Positions 37,945 to 46,182 of a stretch of DNA of 64,000 bases are shown here, in pieces. Source of the stretch: Agarivorans sp. TSD2052. Lineage in GTDB: Bacteria; Pseudomonadota; Gammaproteobacteria; Enterobacterales; Celerinatantimonadaceae. Each line of letters opens with the position of its first letter. Position 1 is the stretch's first letter. The stretch is from NCBI RefSeq assembly GCF_023238625.1, contig NZ_CP096670.1:795501-859500 (forward strand), given 5' to 3'. The notes below the pieces were generated by a model. It ran no database searches. It saw nothing but the letters and a program-made list of their open reading frames with translations, and was not told the DNA's origin. The translations under genes and the position numbers were made by a program.

Positions 37945-38357
37945 TCGCAGGGCTAGATATCTTCTGCGGCATCAACCTAACCTCCGCGTGTGACAACTAG
38001 CGCCGCCTAAAGGGAGACGCGTAGTGTCACAGGTTAGTGGATGGTCGAAATAAAATCAGTATGGGTGCTGTTCTTGCCTGCTTTTTCGATTGTTGCTTTT
38101 GTCATTTCGAATCTCTTAGTCATTGTGAAAGTTTCAAAGTGAGAGATCAAATAAACACCTTTGCAGTTGCAATTGAAGCAACCCCATTACGGCTGTATAA
38201 TCCTCCGCCTTATGTTCGTAAGGGGGACGACGTTGTCCCCTAAAATGACTACTATTTGTCCCTCAGTGCTAAACAAAGCTAGAATCGGACAAAATATAGA
38301 ACAATACAAAGCGGCAGGATGTGCGCTGTGTTTTTGAATTTAAAAGAGGTTCTTGAT
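37945..38357. other. gap between lysR and dusA, right end of the element
   Basis: 413 bases. Contains an imperfect inverted repeat near 37978-38036 (taacct...tgtgaca / tgtcacaggtta), a sigma-70 promoter at 38173-38201, a hairpin ggggac-gacgtt-gtcccc at 38223-38240, and a 41-codon frame at 38212-38337 without a ribosome site. No integrase is visible. Confidence 0.55.
38173..38201 (+). promoter_or_regulatory. sigma-70 promoter for the rebuilt dusA
   Basis: ttgaag, 17-base spacer, tataat. The -10 is a consensus match. It lies inside the inserted DNA about 156 bases before the dusA ATG, so the element appears to supply the promoter that now drives dusA. Confidence 0.7.
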
Positions 38358-39335
38358 ATGCACTCATCATCCCGTTTTTCGGTAGCCCCCATGCTCGATT
38401 GGACCGATAGACATTGCCGTTTTTTTCATCGTTTGATGAGTAAGCAGACTTTGTTATATACCGAAATGGTTACAACAGGGGCGATACTTCATGGTAAAGG
38501 TGATTATTTAGGGTTTTCTGAGCAAGAACACCCAGTGGCCTTGCAGTTAGGGGGCTCTAACCCTAGTGAGTTAGCTGAGTGTGCAAAGCGCGCTGAAGAC
38601 CTAGGCTATGATGAAGTTAACCTGAATGTAGGCTGCCCATCTGATCGGGTGCAAAACGGCCGGTTTGGCGCTTGCTTAATGGCTGAGCCTAGCTTGGTGG
38701 CAGAGTGTATTAGCACTATGCAGCAGCAAGTGAATATTCCGGTTACCGTGAAAACGCGAATTGGCATCGACGAGCAAGACAGTTACTCGTTCCTACGTAC
38801 GTTTATCGATCAGGTTGCCGCGGCGGGCTGCGAAACCTTTATTATTCATGCGCGCAAAGCGTGGCTATCGGGCTTAAGCCCTAAGCAAAATAGAGATATC
38901 CCCCCTTTAGACTACTCTCGGGCTTATCAAGTGAAGCAAGATTACCCGCAGCTAACTATTAGTGTAAATGGTGGTATTACTAGCTTAGCGCAATCGCTAG
39001 AACATTTAGAGCACTTAGATGGCGTAATGATGGGGCGTGAGGCTTATCATAACCCTTACTTATTGGCGGCGGTTGACCAGCAAATTTTTGCCAGTAAAGA
39101 AGCCAGCTTAACCCGTCACCAAGTGGCCGAATTAATGCTCCCTTATATTGAGCAGCACCTAGCGGCTGGTGGCCGTTTACAGCATATAAGCCGTCATATA
39201 TTAGGTTTATTTCAAGGCTGTGTGGGGGCTAGAGCGTGGCGTAGACATTTAAGTGAAAACGCTCACAAAAGCGGTGCCGGTATCGACGTGATGCATGCCG
39301 CTTTAGCCTTAGTGCCCGAGGGGGTAAGCGCTTAA
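38358..39335 (+). CDS. dusA: tRNA-dihydrouridine(20/20a) synthase DusA
   Basis: 325 residues. This flavoprotein reduces uridine 20/20a in the tRNA D-loop. [41 protein letters not shown] opens the TIM barrel. [21 protein letters not shown] holds the catalytic cysteine (about 97), and [17 protein letters not shown] and SVNGGI are DusA-type blocks. An AGAGG 8 bases before ATG 38358 decides the start; the open frame upstream to 38319 is not used. The first five codons (MHSSS) differ from the original start preserved at 32886, because the element replaced the 5' end. The enzyme itself looks complete. Confidence 0.96.
   Translation: MHSSSRFSVAPMLDWTDRHCRFFHRLMSKQTLLYTEMVTTGAILHGKGDYLGFSEQEHPVALQLGGSNPSELAECAKRAEDLGYDEVNLNVGCPSDRVQNGRFGACLMAEPSLVAECISTMQQQVNIPVTVKTRIGIDEQDSYSFLRTFIDQVAAAGCETFIIHARKAWLSGLSPKQNRDIPPLDYSRAYQVKQDYPQLTISVNGGITSLAQSLEHLEHLDGVMMGREAYHNPYLLAAVDQQIFASKEASLTRHQVAELMLPYIEQHLAAGGRLQHISRHILGLFQGCVGARAWRRHLSENAHKSGAGIDVMHAALALVPEGVSA
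38373..38400 (+). repeat. right attachment site (attR) in dusA
   Basis: Second copy of the 28-base direct repeat, 27 of 28 identical to 32916-32943. It lies at codons 6-15 of the intact dusA and is followed by the native sequence encoding WTDRH. Confidence 0.88.
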
Positions 39336-39454
39336 ACCTTGTGTTTAATTTCATTGAGGTTTTAGCGTAGCGCTCTCACTGTCAATTTACTCTTTGGCAC
39401 AAGCCTTGCTATTACTACCTGCAAGCGTCAGCATTTTGGCAGGAGAGTGAAGCA

Positions 39455-40093
39455 ATGGAATTTTTGAGTAGGTTAATTGCCCGTTGGGGGGTATTAGACG
39501 TTTTAATGGCGTGGTTGGTGGTAGCCAGTGGCTTACTACTGGTTATTCCTAAGCAATGGCTACCAGAGGCTGGATTAAATCCTCAGTTAAGTTTGGTATT
39601 AACCATTAGCTGTGTAGCAGGTTTGGCTTATTTTATCAGTCGCAGTTTGTTGTTGTTGGTAGCGAGTTTAAGCCGCAGTATGCAGCATCGCCGAGAGTTA
39701 CATCGTTTGTCGTCGATGGTCGCGTGTCTTGACCATTCAGAGCGAGCGGTGTTACGTGAGTTTGTGATAACTCGTCGCACGGTGTTAAGCCTGCCTTTGG
39801 CTGAACCCGCGGTGATGAATTTGATGGAAAACGGCGTATTAAAACCGATGAACATGCAGCATGTTCAAGAGCAACGAACCAACGTTGACATGATGATCAA
39901 TTTGGCCGCTCGGCCATTGTTAAGCTATAAAGCCTTAGGGTTGCCAGTGGGTAAATTGAACGAGGAACAAATAGAGCATTTAAAGTCTATCCGTCCCCGT
40001 TTTTTACAAGCCGACTACAAAGCTAACAGAACTCACTCTGGTAAGTTATTTCGGATCCGCGCTGGTGATGAAGAGAGCAGAACCGCTGCTTAA
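39455..40093 (+). CDS. SieB-like (superinfection exclusion type) membrane protein
   Basis: 212 residues. Two membrane helices (about 14-32 and 44-68) are followed by a basic stretch and a soluble domain containing LSSMVACLDHSERAVLREFVITRRTVLSLPLAEPAVMNLMENGVL. The two-helix plan and the LS...E..vLreF..... pattern resemble the phage SieB family, which blocks other phages. Chromosomal relatives in marine gammaproteobacteria have no proven function. Its ribosome site is AGGAG. It lies just outside the right att site, downstream of dusA, and converges with mgsA with one base between stops. Confidence 0.5.
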   Translation: MEFLSRLIARWGVLDVLMAWLVVASGLLLVIPKQWLPEAGLNPQLSLVLTISCVAGLAYFISRSLLLLVASLSRSMQHRRELHRLSSMVACLDHSERAVLREFVITRRTVLSLPLAEPAVMNLMENGVLKPMNMQHVQEQRTNVDMMINLAARPLLSYKALGLPVGKLNEEQIEHLKSIRPRFLQADYKANRTHSGKLFRIRAGDEESRTAA

Positions 40094-40094
40094 A

Positions 40095-40556
40095 CTACTT
40101 TGGCTCGGTTCTTTGTTTCAAATATCCTGCGTAATCAGGAACGTCCACTGAGAACTCTTGATTAAAATGGCGGCTGGCTAAGATAAAGTCAGCCGTTGCT
40201 TGATTGGTAGCCATAGGAATGTTCCATACCGCCGCTAAGCGTAATAAGGCTTTAACGTCTGGGTCGTGCGGTACCGCATCGAGTGGGTCCCAGAAGAAAA
40301 TCATTAGATCGACTTTTCCTTCTGCAATCATGGCGCCTAATTGTTGGTCGCCACCCATGGGGCCACTCAGCAAAGCTTCTACCTCAAAACCTTGTTGGCT
40401 TAACAGCGTACCGGTGGTGCCAGTGCCAAATAATTGGTGCTTAACTAATTCGTCGCGATGCCTATTTGCCCATTTAATTAATGCGCCTTTCTTATGGTCG
40501 TGAGCCACAAGCGCGATACGCTTGCTAACCTGCATCTTGCGGGTAGTGGTGTCCAT
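40095..40556 (-). CDS. mgsA: methylglyoxal synthase
   Basis: 153 residues, the usual size. It converts dihydroxyacetone phosphate to methylglyoxal and phosphate, a bypass under phosphate shortage. [18 protein letters not shown] near the start supplies the conserved histidine and lysine. GTTGTLL (about 48) binds phosphate. [55 protein letters not shown] carries the catalytic GD and the DPL and HDPD motifs. All known active-site residues appear present. It diverges from the SRAP gene. Confidence 0.96.
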   Translation of the reverse strand: MDTTTRKMQVSKRIALVAHDHKKGALIKWANRHRDELVKHQLFGTGTTGTLLSQQGFEVEALLSGPMGGDQQLGAMIAEGKVDLMIFFWDPLDAVPHDPDVKALLRLAAVWNIPMATNQATADFILASRHFNQEFSVDVPDYAGYLKQRTEPK

Positions 40557-40669
40557 GTTACCTCTTTTTTTCCAGTAGTTTGAAAGCGTTTACTAGGGTT
40601 TATGGTACTGTTTGTATTAATGATTAGCTAGCAGCTGAACTGGGTTTATTTCTGGCGTGAGGTAAAACT

Positions 40670-41239
40670 GTGTGTGGTAGTGTAATGATTGGCGGCGAGT
40701 ACCAAATAAGACAAGCCGTTGGTGTAGATTCGTTATTTTTAGAGTTTGGTGATAACCAACAATATCGACCAGGTCAGCGGTTACCGGCCTTGTCTCTCAG
40801 CGGGCAGCAATTGCTGTGTGAACGTTATTCCTGGGGAGTGAAGTCGACTTATCACCCTCAACGATTAATTAACGCCCGTATTGAGTCGGCGGCGCATAAA
40901 ACCACTTTTAAAAATGCTTGGCTAAAGCAGCGCTGCTTAGTGCCTATTAAAGCTTGGCATGAGTGGCGTAACCAGCAACGCTTCGAGTTTTCTACCCAGC
41001 AAGTCTCCCCCCTGTTTATTGCGGGGCTGTATTTTTCTGAGCCCCAAGATGACAGCCAGTCGATGGTGGTTTTGACCCAAACGGCAGTGGCTAGCTTAAG
41101 TGAATATCATCACCGAATGCCCGTGTTGTTTACTTTGGAACAAGGTTTACAATGGCTAAATGGCGCAGCAGTAAACAATGATTGTTCACAGTTTGATTTC
41201 TCAGTGGGCAGTGACAGCCAGCAATTAGCACTGTTTTAA
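40670..41239 (+). CDS. SRAP-domain (YedK/HMCES-type) protein
   Basis: 189 residues from GTG. After methionine removal, Cys2 (MCGS) would be the N-terminal nucleophile. SRAP proteins use this residue to form a stable thiazolidine link with abasic sites in single-stranded DNA. The other active-site positions are visible: NARIES (Asn and Glu, about 65-70), WHEW (about 87-90) and YHHRMPVLF with the conserved histidine (about 147). It is somewhat shorter than E. coli YedK (222) and more diverged. It is followed 13 bases later by a cyclotransferase-fold gene. Confidence 0.88.
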   Translation: MCGSVMIGGEYQIRQAVGVDSLFLEFGDNQQYRPGQRLPALSLSGQQLLCERYSWGVKSTYHPQRLINARIESAAHKTTFKNAWLKQRCLVPIKAWHEWRNQQRFEFSTQQVSPLFIAGLYFSEPQDDSQSMVVLTQTAVASLSEYHHRMPVLFTLEQGLQWLNGAAVNNDCSQFDFSVGSDSQQLALF

Positions 41240-41252
41240 GCAGGGAGAATAA

Positions 41253-41849
41253 ATGGTTTATATTTTTGGGTATGGCAGCTTAATTGATGCCGACTGTCGG
41301 CAATGCACGTTTCCGGCACAGCACGCCTATGCCGCTAGGTTAAAGGGCTTTCAACGTTACTGGAGCGGTTTGAAAAGTGGTGACGATCGCTCAGCGGTGG
41401 TCATTGCCCCCGATGAAAAAGCCAGTGTGAACGGGGTTTTGATCCCCTTTGATGAAGCATTTTTGCCGGAGTTAGACGAACGGGAACGAGATTATCAGCG
41501 TATCTGTATACAGCTACCACAAATAGAGGTTTTATCTGAGTTACCAGAGCAAGCGGCCAAAATTTATACCTACGTGGCTAATGATTATTGGCACCCCCAA
41601 GCGACTAGCCCTATTTTGCAATCTTACTTAGATGTGTGTTTGCGAGGGTGTTTAGCAATTAGTGAGCAATACGCTCGAGAGTTTTTATTATCTACCAACT
41701 ACTGGGTCCATCACTGGGTGGATGACCGCCATCAACCTCTTTATCCTAGGGCTGCCAATATTGATGGTTTGGCGTTACAGCAGATTGATTCGATATTAAC
41801 GGAGATGGAGCACCTCAGTGCCTATCATCCCTTGAATAACAAGCAATAA
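41253..41849 (+). CDS. gamma-glutamylcyclotransferase-fold protein
   Basis: 198 residues. The N-terminal VYIFGYGSLI carries the YGSL substrate-binding motif. GVLIPFDEAFLPELDERERDYQRI has the catalytic glutamate in the usual ELDxRE context (about 75). The family includes enzymes that release 5-oxoproline from gamma-glutamyl peptides or amines. The exact substrate here is not clear, since the C-terminal half (YWVHHWVDDRHQPLYPRA) is lineage specific. An AGGGAG lies upstream of the ATG. Probably co-transcribed with the SRAP gene and ended by a strong hairpin. Confidence 0.8.
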   Translation: MVYIFGYGSLIDADCRQCTFPAQHAYAARLKGFQRYWSGLKSGDDRSAVVIAPDEKASVNGVLIPFDEAFLPELDERERDYQRICIQLPQIEVLSELPEQAAKIYTYVANDYWHPQATSPILQSYLDVCLRGCLAISEQYAREFLLSTNYWVHHWVDDRHQPLYPRAANIDGLALQQIDSILTEMEHLSAYHPLNNKQ

Positions 41850-41873
41850 AAAAGGCGCCTAAGGCGCCTTTTT
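41850..41873. terminator. bidirectional terminator between the GGCT gene and pyruvate kinase
   Basis: ggcgcc-taa-ggcgcc is flanked by an A-run and a T-run. It serves both converging genes. The stem is the same as in the hldE/tolC terminator. Confidence 0.92.
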
Positions 41874-41894
41874 AAACGTCAGTAAACGTTGCTA

Positions 41895-43307
41895 TTAAAG
41901 TACGTGTACAGAAGAAGTGTTAGTAGTACCTGATGGTACTAGCGCACCAGAAACCATAACAATGATGTCGCCTTTCTTAGCTAGGCCAGAAGCAATCGCT
42001 AATTCTTTGCCTGATACGTAGAACGCGTCAGTACTTTCAATGCTGTCTACTACGTGAGGAACAACACCTTTAGTCAAACAAAGTTGAGCTGCAGTTTTGA
42101 TGTTGGTAGTAATAGCTAGGATGTTAGCTTTAGGGAAGTACTTACGTACAGACTTAGCTGACTTACCGCCTTCAGTAGCAACAACAATTAGAGGAGCGCT
42201 TAGCTTCTCAGATGCTTCTACTGCGCCTTTACATACCGCTTCAGTGATACGTAATTTACCGCTATCACGAGCTGGATCAAGGTTAGAAGGCATTACTGCA
42301 TCAGTACGCTCACAAATAGTTGCCATGATAGATACCGCTTCAACAGGGTATTTACCTTTAGCAGACTCACCTGAAAGCATTACAGCGTCAGTACCGTCTA
42401 AGATTGCGTTAGCAACGTCGCCAGCTTCTGCGCGAGTTGGGCGTGGGTTTTTGATCATTGAGTCAAGCATTTGAGTTGCAGTAATAACCAACTTACGTGC
42501 ACGGTTACATTTCTCAATCATCATTTTTTGCGCGAAGATTACTTCTTCAACTGGGATTTCAACACCTAAATCACCACGAGCAACCATGATACCGTCAGAC
42601 ACTTCTAGAATTTCGTCGAAGTTATCTACACCTTCTTGGTTTTCGATTTTAGAGATGATTTGGATTTTTTCGCCACCATTTTCGCTAAGTAGTTGACGAA
42701 TTTCTAAAACGTCTTCTTTTTTACGAATGAAAGATGCAGCGATGAAATCAACGCCTTGCTCACAACCAAATACTAAGTCGCCTTTGTCTTTAGCAGAAAG
42801 AGCAGGAAGTTGAACGATTACACCAGGAAGGTTAACACCTTTGTTTTCGCCTAGGTCACCGTTATTAAGAACAGTACACTTAACTTCGTCGTCAGAAACG
42901 GCAATAACTTCCATTTCAATTAGACCGTCGTCTACTAAAATGATGTTGCCTACTTTCAAGTCTGCAGCAAAACCTGTGTAAGTTACGGCTACGCGAGTGG
43001 CATCACCAATCACTGTTTGGTCAGTAGTGAAAGTGAACTCTTGACCCGCTACTAAGCTAACATCGTCGCCGCCAGCTAATTTAATAGTACGGATTTCAGG
43101 GCCTTTAGTGTCTAGTAAAACAGCGGCTGACTTGCCAGTGTTTTTCACTACTTCGCGAAGGTTGTTGATGCGAACGCCGTGTTCTGCAAAGTCGCCGTGC
43201 GAGAAGTTAAGGCGCATAACGTTCATGCCTGATTCAACTAACTTAGTTAGCATTTCTACCGATTCAGTTTTTGGACCAATGGTACAAACTATTTTGGTTT
43301 TCTTCAT
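41895..43307 (-). CDS. pykF: pyruvate kinase (type I, PykF-like)
   Basis: 470 residues, equal to E. coli PykF. It makes pyruvate and ATP from phosphoenolpyruvate in glycolysis. [16 protein letters not shown] begins the TIM barrel, [12 protein letters not shown] binds substrate, and ISKIENQEG (about 220) holds the catalytic lysine and glutamate region. [12 protein letters not shown] and [20 protein letters not shown] are family signatures. The C-terminal allosteric domain (about 350-470) is present. It reads away from arcA, with about 250 bases between its start and the arcA terminator region. Confidence 0.95.
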   Translation of the reverse strand: MKKTKIVCTIGPKTESVEMLTKLVESGMNVMRLNFSHGDFAEHGVRINNLREVVKNTGKSAAVLLDTKGPEIRTIKLAGGDDVSLVAGQEFTFTTDQTVIGDATRVAVTYTGFAADLKVGNIILVDDGLIEMEVIAVSDDEVKCTVLNNGDLGENKGVNLPGVIVQLPALSAKDKGDLVFGCEQGVDFIAASFIRKKEDVLEIRQLLSENGGEKIQIISKIENQEGVDNFDEILEVSDGIMVARGDLGVEIPVEEVIFAQKMMIEKCNRARKLVITATQMLDSMIKNPRPTRAEAGDVANAILDGTDAVMLSGESAKGKYPVEAVSIMATICERTDAVMPSNLDPARDSGKLRITEAVCKGAVEASEKLSAPLIVVATEGGKSAKSVRKYFPKANILAITTNIKTAAQLCLTKGVVPHVVDSIESTDAFYVSGKELAIASGLAKKGDIIVMVSGALVPSGTTNTSSVHVL

Positions 43308-43513
43308 TGAAGTGACTCTCCGTTAAGGATACTAGTAAAAAAATCTGCGCACATTATACAAGATTGATCACAAAAGGATATGTAGAAAAATAACTACAAA
43401 TCAGCATGTCGATCAAAATAATGTCGATTTATAATTCACAAATGTGGCTTTTTAATTGTTCAATTTTGTAAAAGCTTGCTGGGCTGCTCATAATTTGAGC
43501 ATCTTGCAAGTAT

Positions 43514-43545
43514 AAAAAAACCTCGCGAAACTGCGAGGTTTTGGT
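43514..43545 (-). terminator. terminator after arcA
   Basis: cctcgc-gaaact-gcgagg has seven A residues on the left, which give a U-run for minus-strand arcA. T residues on the right allow some bidirectional use. Confidence 0.88.
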
Positions 43546-43558
43546 GTTTATTTATTAC

Positions 43559-44269
43559 TTATTCGATTTCACCACAAAAACGATAGCCTTCACCGTGAAT
43601 CGTCGCGATGATTTCAGGCGTTTCAGGTATCGATTCAAAGTGCTTTCTAATGCGACGAATCGTTACATCTACAGTACGATCATGCGGCTTTAGCTCGCGG
43701 CCTGTCATTTTTTTCAATAAGTCTGCGCGAGTTTGTATTTGTCCTGGGTTCTCAACAAAGTGCAACATGGCACGAAACTCACTACGTGGCAGTTTGTAAG
43801 TTTCTTGGTTAGGACTAATTAGCGAGCGACTATTGATATCTAGGGCCCATCCGTTGAAGCGATATTCTTCAACTGTGCCTTTGTCTTCACTGGCTGCTTG
43901 ACCGTTTACGGTGCGGTTTAGCAAGTTGCGAGCGCGAATGGTAAGTTCACGAGGATTAAATGGCTTAGTAATGTAATCGTCGGCGCCTATTTCTAAGCCC
44001 AAGATTTTATCTACTTCATTGTCTCGGCCAGTTAAAAACATTAAGGCTATTTGTTCGCGGTCGCGAAGTTCACGGGCCAGCAACAAACCATTTTTACCAG
44101 GAAGATTGATATCCATGATAATTAGGTGAACCGAATGTGCTTCCAGAATGCTATTCATTTCATTGCCGTCGATAGCTTCAAACACATTGTAGCCTTCGGC
44201 TTCAAAAGTGCTTTTTAGCGTATTCCGAGTGACCAATTCGTCCTCGACAATTAAAATATTTGGTGTCAT
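43559..44269 (-). CDS. arcA: aerobic respiration control response regulator ArcA
   Basis: 236 residues. The receiver domain (1-120) has acidic residues in VEDE, the phospho-acceptor in IIMDINLPG (about D53), and K in ITKPFNPRE. The OmpR/PhoB winged helix (about 135-230) reads [12 protein letters not shown]...[23 protein letters not shown], nearly the same as in E. coli ArcA. ArcA represses aerobic genes when oxygen is low; its partner ArcB is not in the window. The ATG at 44269 is preferred over the TTG four codons earlier because it has GGGAAG upstream and matches the family start. Confidence 0.97.
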   Translation of the reverse strand: MTPNILIVEDELVTRNTLKSTFEAEGYNVFEAIDGNEMNSILEAHSVHLIIMDINLPGKNGLLLARELRDREQIALMFLTGRDNEVDKILGLEIGADDYITKPFNPRELTIRARNLLNRTVNGQAASEDKGTVEEYRFNGWALDINSRSLISPNQETYKLPRSEFRAMLHFVENPGQIQTRADLLKKMTGRELKPHDRTVDVTIRRIRKHFESIPETPEIIATIHGEGYRFCGEIE

Positions 44270-45006
44270 GGTCTTCCCCAATGCTGTTTAGAATAAAGTG
44301 GCTTGCGAACAAGTAGCTATATAGAAGGTAAAGCAAACGCTACAAATTCTTCCATGTTGAGTTTGTGTTAAAACTCGTTGAATGGCAAAAAAATAGGCAA
44401 TAAGTTTGTTCAAAACGCGTGATAAATCAGCGAGAGACACCTTCTAAATGCATTGTTCGTTACAAGCAATAAACATATTCTATTGGCTTAACAGTGATAT
44501 AACAACTTGAGTCTGAAAAAAGCTTACGTTTTCTGCGATGGATTTGATTCAAATCAATCGGAATTAGTCATTATTGTCATTTTCAGCAAACATTACTGAA
44601 AATAAACTACATCTTGTTTTCTGTCGTTAAGCGCTAGCTTTCAGCAAGTCTAGCCTTAGATATCAAAAGCTTGCCGCTACCTTTTCTTGTCGTTGGTACT
44701 TAATGCTTATAAATCGCATTGTTAACCTGCGCTTAAGTTGTCATTAACTTACATGTTTAAAGGGCGCTAATGCCTTGAAGCAAAACAGCTTTGTAAGGTA
44801 ACTTTAGGGAAAGTTTTAATAATTTGCTGTGATTGTTGTATGTTCGTTAATTAATCAACAAGGCTGTGGCGTATCTGGGCTTATTGACGAGTTATGCCAA
44901 GTGGCCAGTGAAAGTCGAGTATAGAAGTATTTGCTACTTGGCCTTAGACCTTCACAGTGCTTTAATTATGACAGGCTCATGCTTACTGCTATCAAGGAAT
45001 GATTAG
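44270..45006. other. 737-nt regulatory gap upstream of arcA and rraA
   Basis: No gene found on either strand. The stretch is A+T rich and holds an FNR-type site at 44544-44557. Nothing else could be assigned with confidence. An unseen small RNA is possible. Confidence 0.5.
44544..44557. promoter_or_regulatory. FNR-type binding site upstream of arcA
   Basis: ttgat-tcaa-atcaa matches the FNR consensus TTGAT-N4-ATCAA in all ten fixed positions. It lies about 275 bases upstream of the arcA start. FNR control of arcA is known in E. coli. Confidence 0.75.
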
Positions 45007-45504
45007 ATGCAAGATTTACTTCCCGAGTTATGCGATCTCTACCCAGAGCAAGTCCAGTTATTCGCGCCGGTATTTCAGATTTATGGTTTAAAAAGGCTGT
45101 TTCATGGCGAAGTGGTGACGGTAAAATGCTGGCAAGACAATAGCCGAGTAAAAGAGCTGCTGGCCACTGCGGGCGAGGGGCGGGTATTAGTGGTAGATGG
45201 AGGAGGAGATCTTCAACGCGCATTAATGGGCGACTTGATCGCTGATTCTGCCTATATCAATGGTTGGGCTGGGGTCGTCATTAATGGGGCTATTCGAGAC
45301 GTAACCACCATTAACACTATTGATCTAGGTGTTCGAGCGTTGGCAGCTTGCCCAATGAAAACTGAACGTAAAGGGTTGGGAGAGGTTGATGGCACTGTCA
45401 GCATTGCTGGAGTGTCTATAGATTCAGGGATGTATTTATATGCAGACGAGAATGGCGTATTGATCAGCCAACAGATGCTAAACTTGCCTGAAGGTTTTGT
45501 TTAG
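45007..45504 (+). CDS. rraA: RraA family protein (regulator of RNase E activity A)
   Basis: 165 residues. The blocks ELCDLYPEQVQLFAPVF, VTVKCWQDNSRVKELL, GRVLVVDGGGDLQRALMGD and WAGVVINGAIRDV follow RraA closely. YLYADENGVLIS near the end is the family closing motif. RraA binds RNase E and the RhlB helicase and slows mRNA decay. The same fold occurs in aldolases (HMG/CHA type), but no accessory catalytic context is seen. An AAGGA sits upstream of the ATG. Its stop overlaps the stop of the convergent barrel gene by 4 bases. Confidence 0.88.
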   Translation: MQDLLPELCDLYPEQVQLFAPVFQIYGLKRLFHGEVVTVKCWQDNSRVKELLATAGEGRVLVVDGGGDLQRALMGDLIADSAYINGWAGVVINGAIRDVTTINTIDLGVRALAACPMKTERKGLGEVDGTVSIAGVSIDSGMYLYADENGVLISQQMLNLPEGFV

Positions 45505-46049
45505 AAGCGGTAGCCTAAGCCAAATTGAACTTGTTGCTGAGTTTGCTCTTTTTGGGCTTCAATTTGATAAACCGCTTTAACATCGATGTTGTTTAAAAGG
45601 TGATAGGTGCTCGACAACTCTAAGCTATTCTCGGTGTTGTCGAATTTTGGCTGGTGAACTTGAACTAACTTACTTTGAATAGATAAACTTTTAAGTGGTT
45701 GGTAGTTCACACCCGTAGACAAATTGAAACCCTTGCGTGTTGCAATATCGTCGTATTGGTTATTGACACCGGCTTCCACAAATAGCGACAGCTCGTTGTA
45801 TAATTTGTGTTGGTAGCCACCATTGAAAAACCATTCTTGGTTGCTATCTTGTTCGCCGTTACTGACAAACTGGCTGGAGTTAAATCCAGTTAAATACCAA
45901 TTGTTTAGTTGGCTACGGGTAGACAAGTTGAGATGCTCTCCGTCACCATAGCTGATGCTTGTTTTACTTTCGATATCAGCGGCTAATACCGAACTGCTAG
46001 CAATAACCAATAAAGCAGCAATAGTATGCTGAAAACGTAACTTAGCCAT
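45501..46049 (-). CDS. small outer-membrane beta-barrel protein
   Basis: 182 residues. A signal peptide ends near VLAAD (about residue 24). The rest alternates polar and hydrophobic residues in strand-like stretches (LSTRSQLNNWYLTGFN, ELSLFVEAGVNNQY, VDIKAVYQIEAQ). It ends VQFGLGYRF, the terminal aromatic residue typical of BAM-assembled barrels, consistent with about eight strands. I do not recognise a specific family or function. The AGGAG lies 5 bases before the chosen ATG; a GTG one codon earlier is possible. It lies between convergent rraA and upstream aceK. Confidence 0.7.
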   Translation of the reverse strand: MAKLRFQHTIAALLVIASSSVLAADIESKTSISYGDGEHLNLSTRSQLNNWYLTGFNSSQFVSNGEQDSNQEWFFNGGYQHKLYNELSLFVEAGVNNQYDDIATRKGFNLSTGVNYQPLKSLSIQSKLVQVHQPKFDNTENSLELSSTYHLLNNIDVKAVYQIEAQKEQTQQQVQFGLGYRF

Positions 46050-46182
46050 CACTGCTCCTTATTGTTATTTTTATTTCCTAATCTAGTATGGTTGATCTGC
46101 CTAAGAAGATCATTGCTGATCTTAAAAAAACCGAGATTAGATTAATAAATCATTCGTTTACCGGTTTTAATAGCAGATTATA

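Noticed and set aside
38037-38243. 68-codon frame between lysR and dusA
   Set aside because: Composition is unlike a protein, there is no ribosome site, and it runs over the dusA promoter. Treated as chance.
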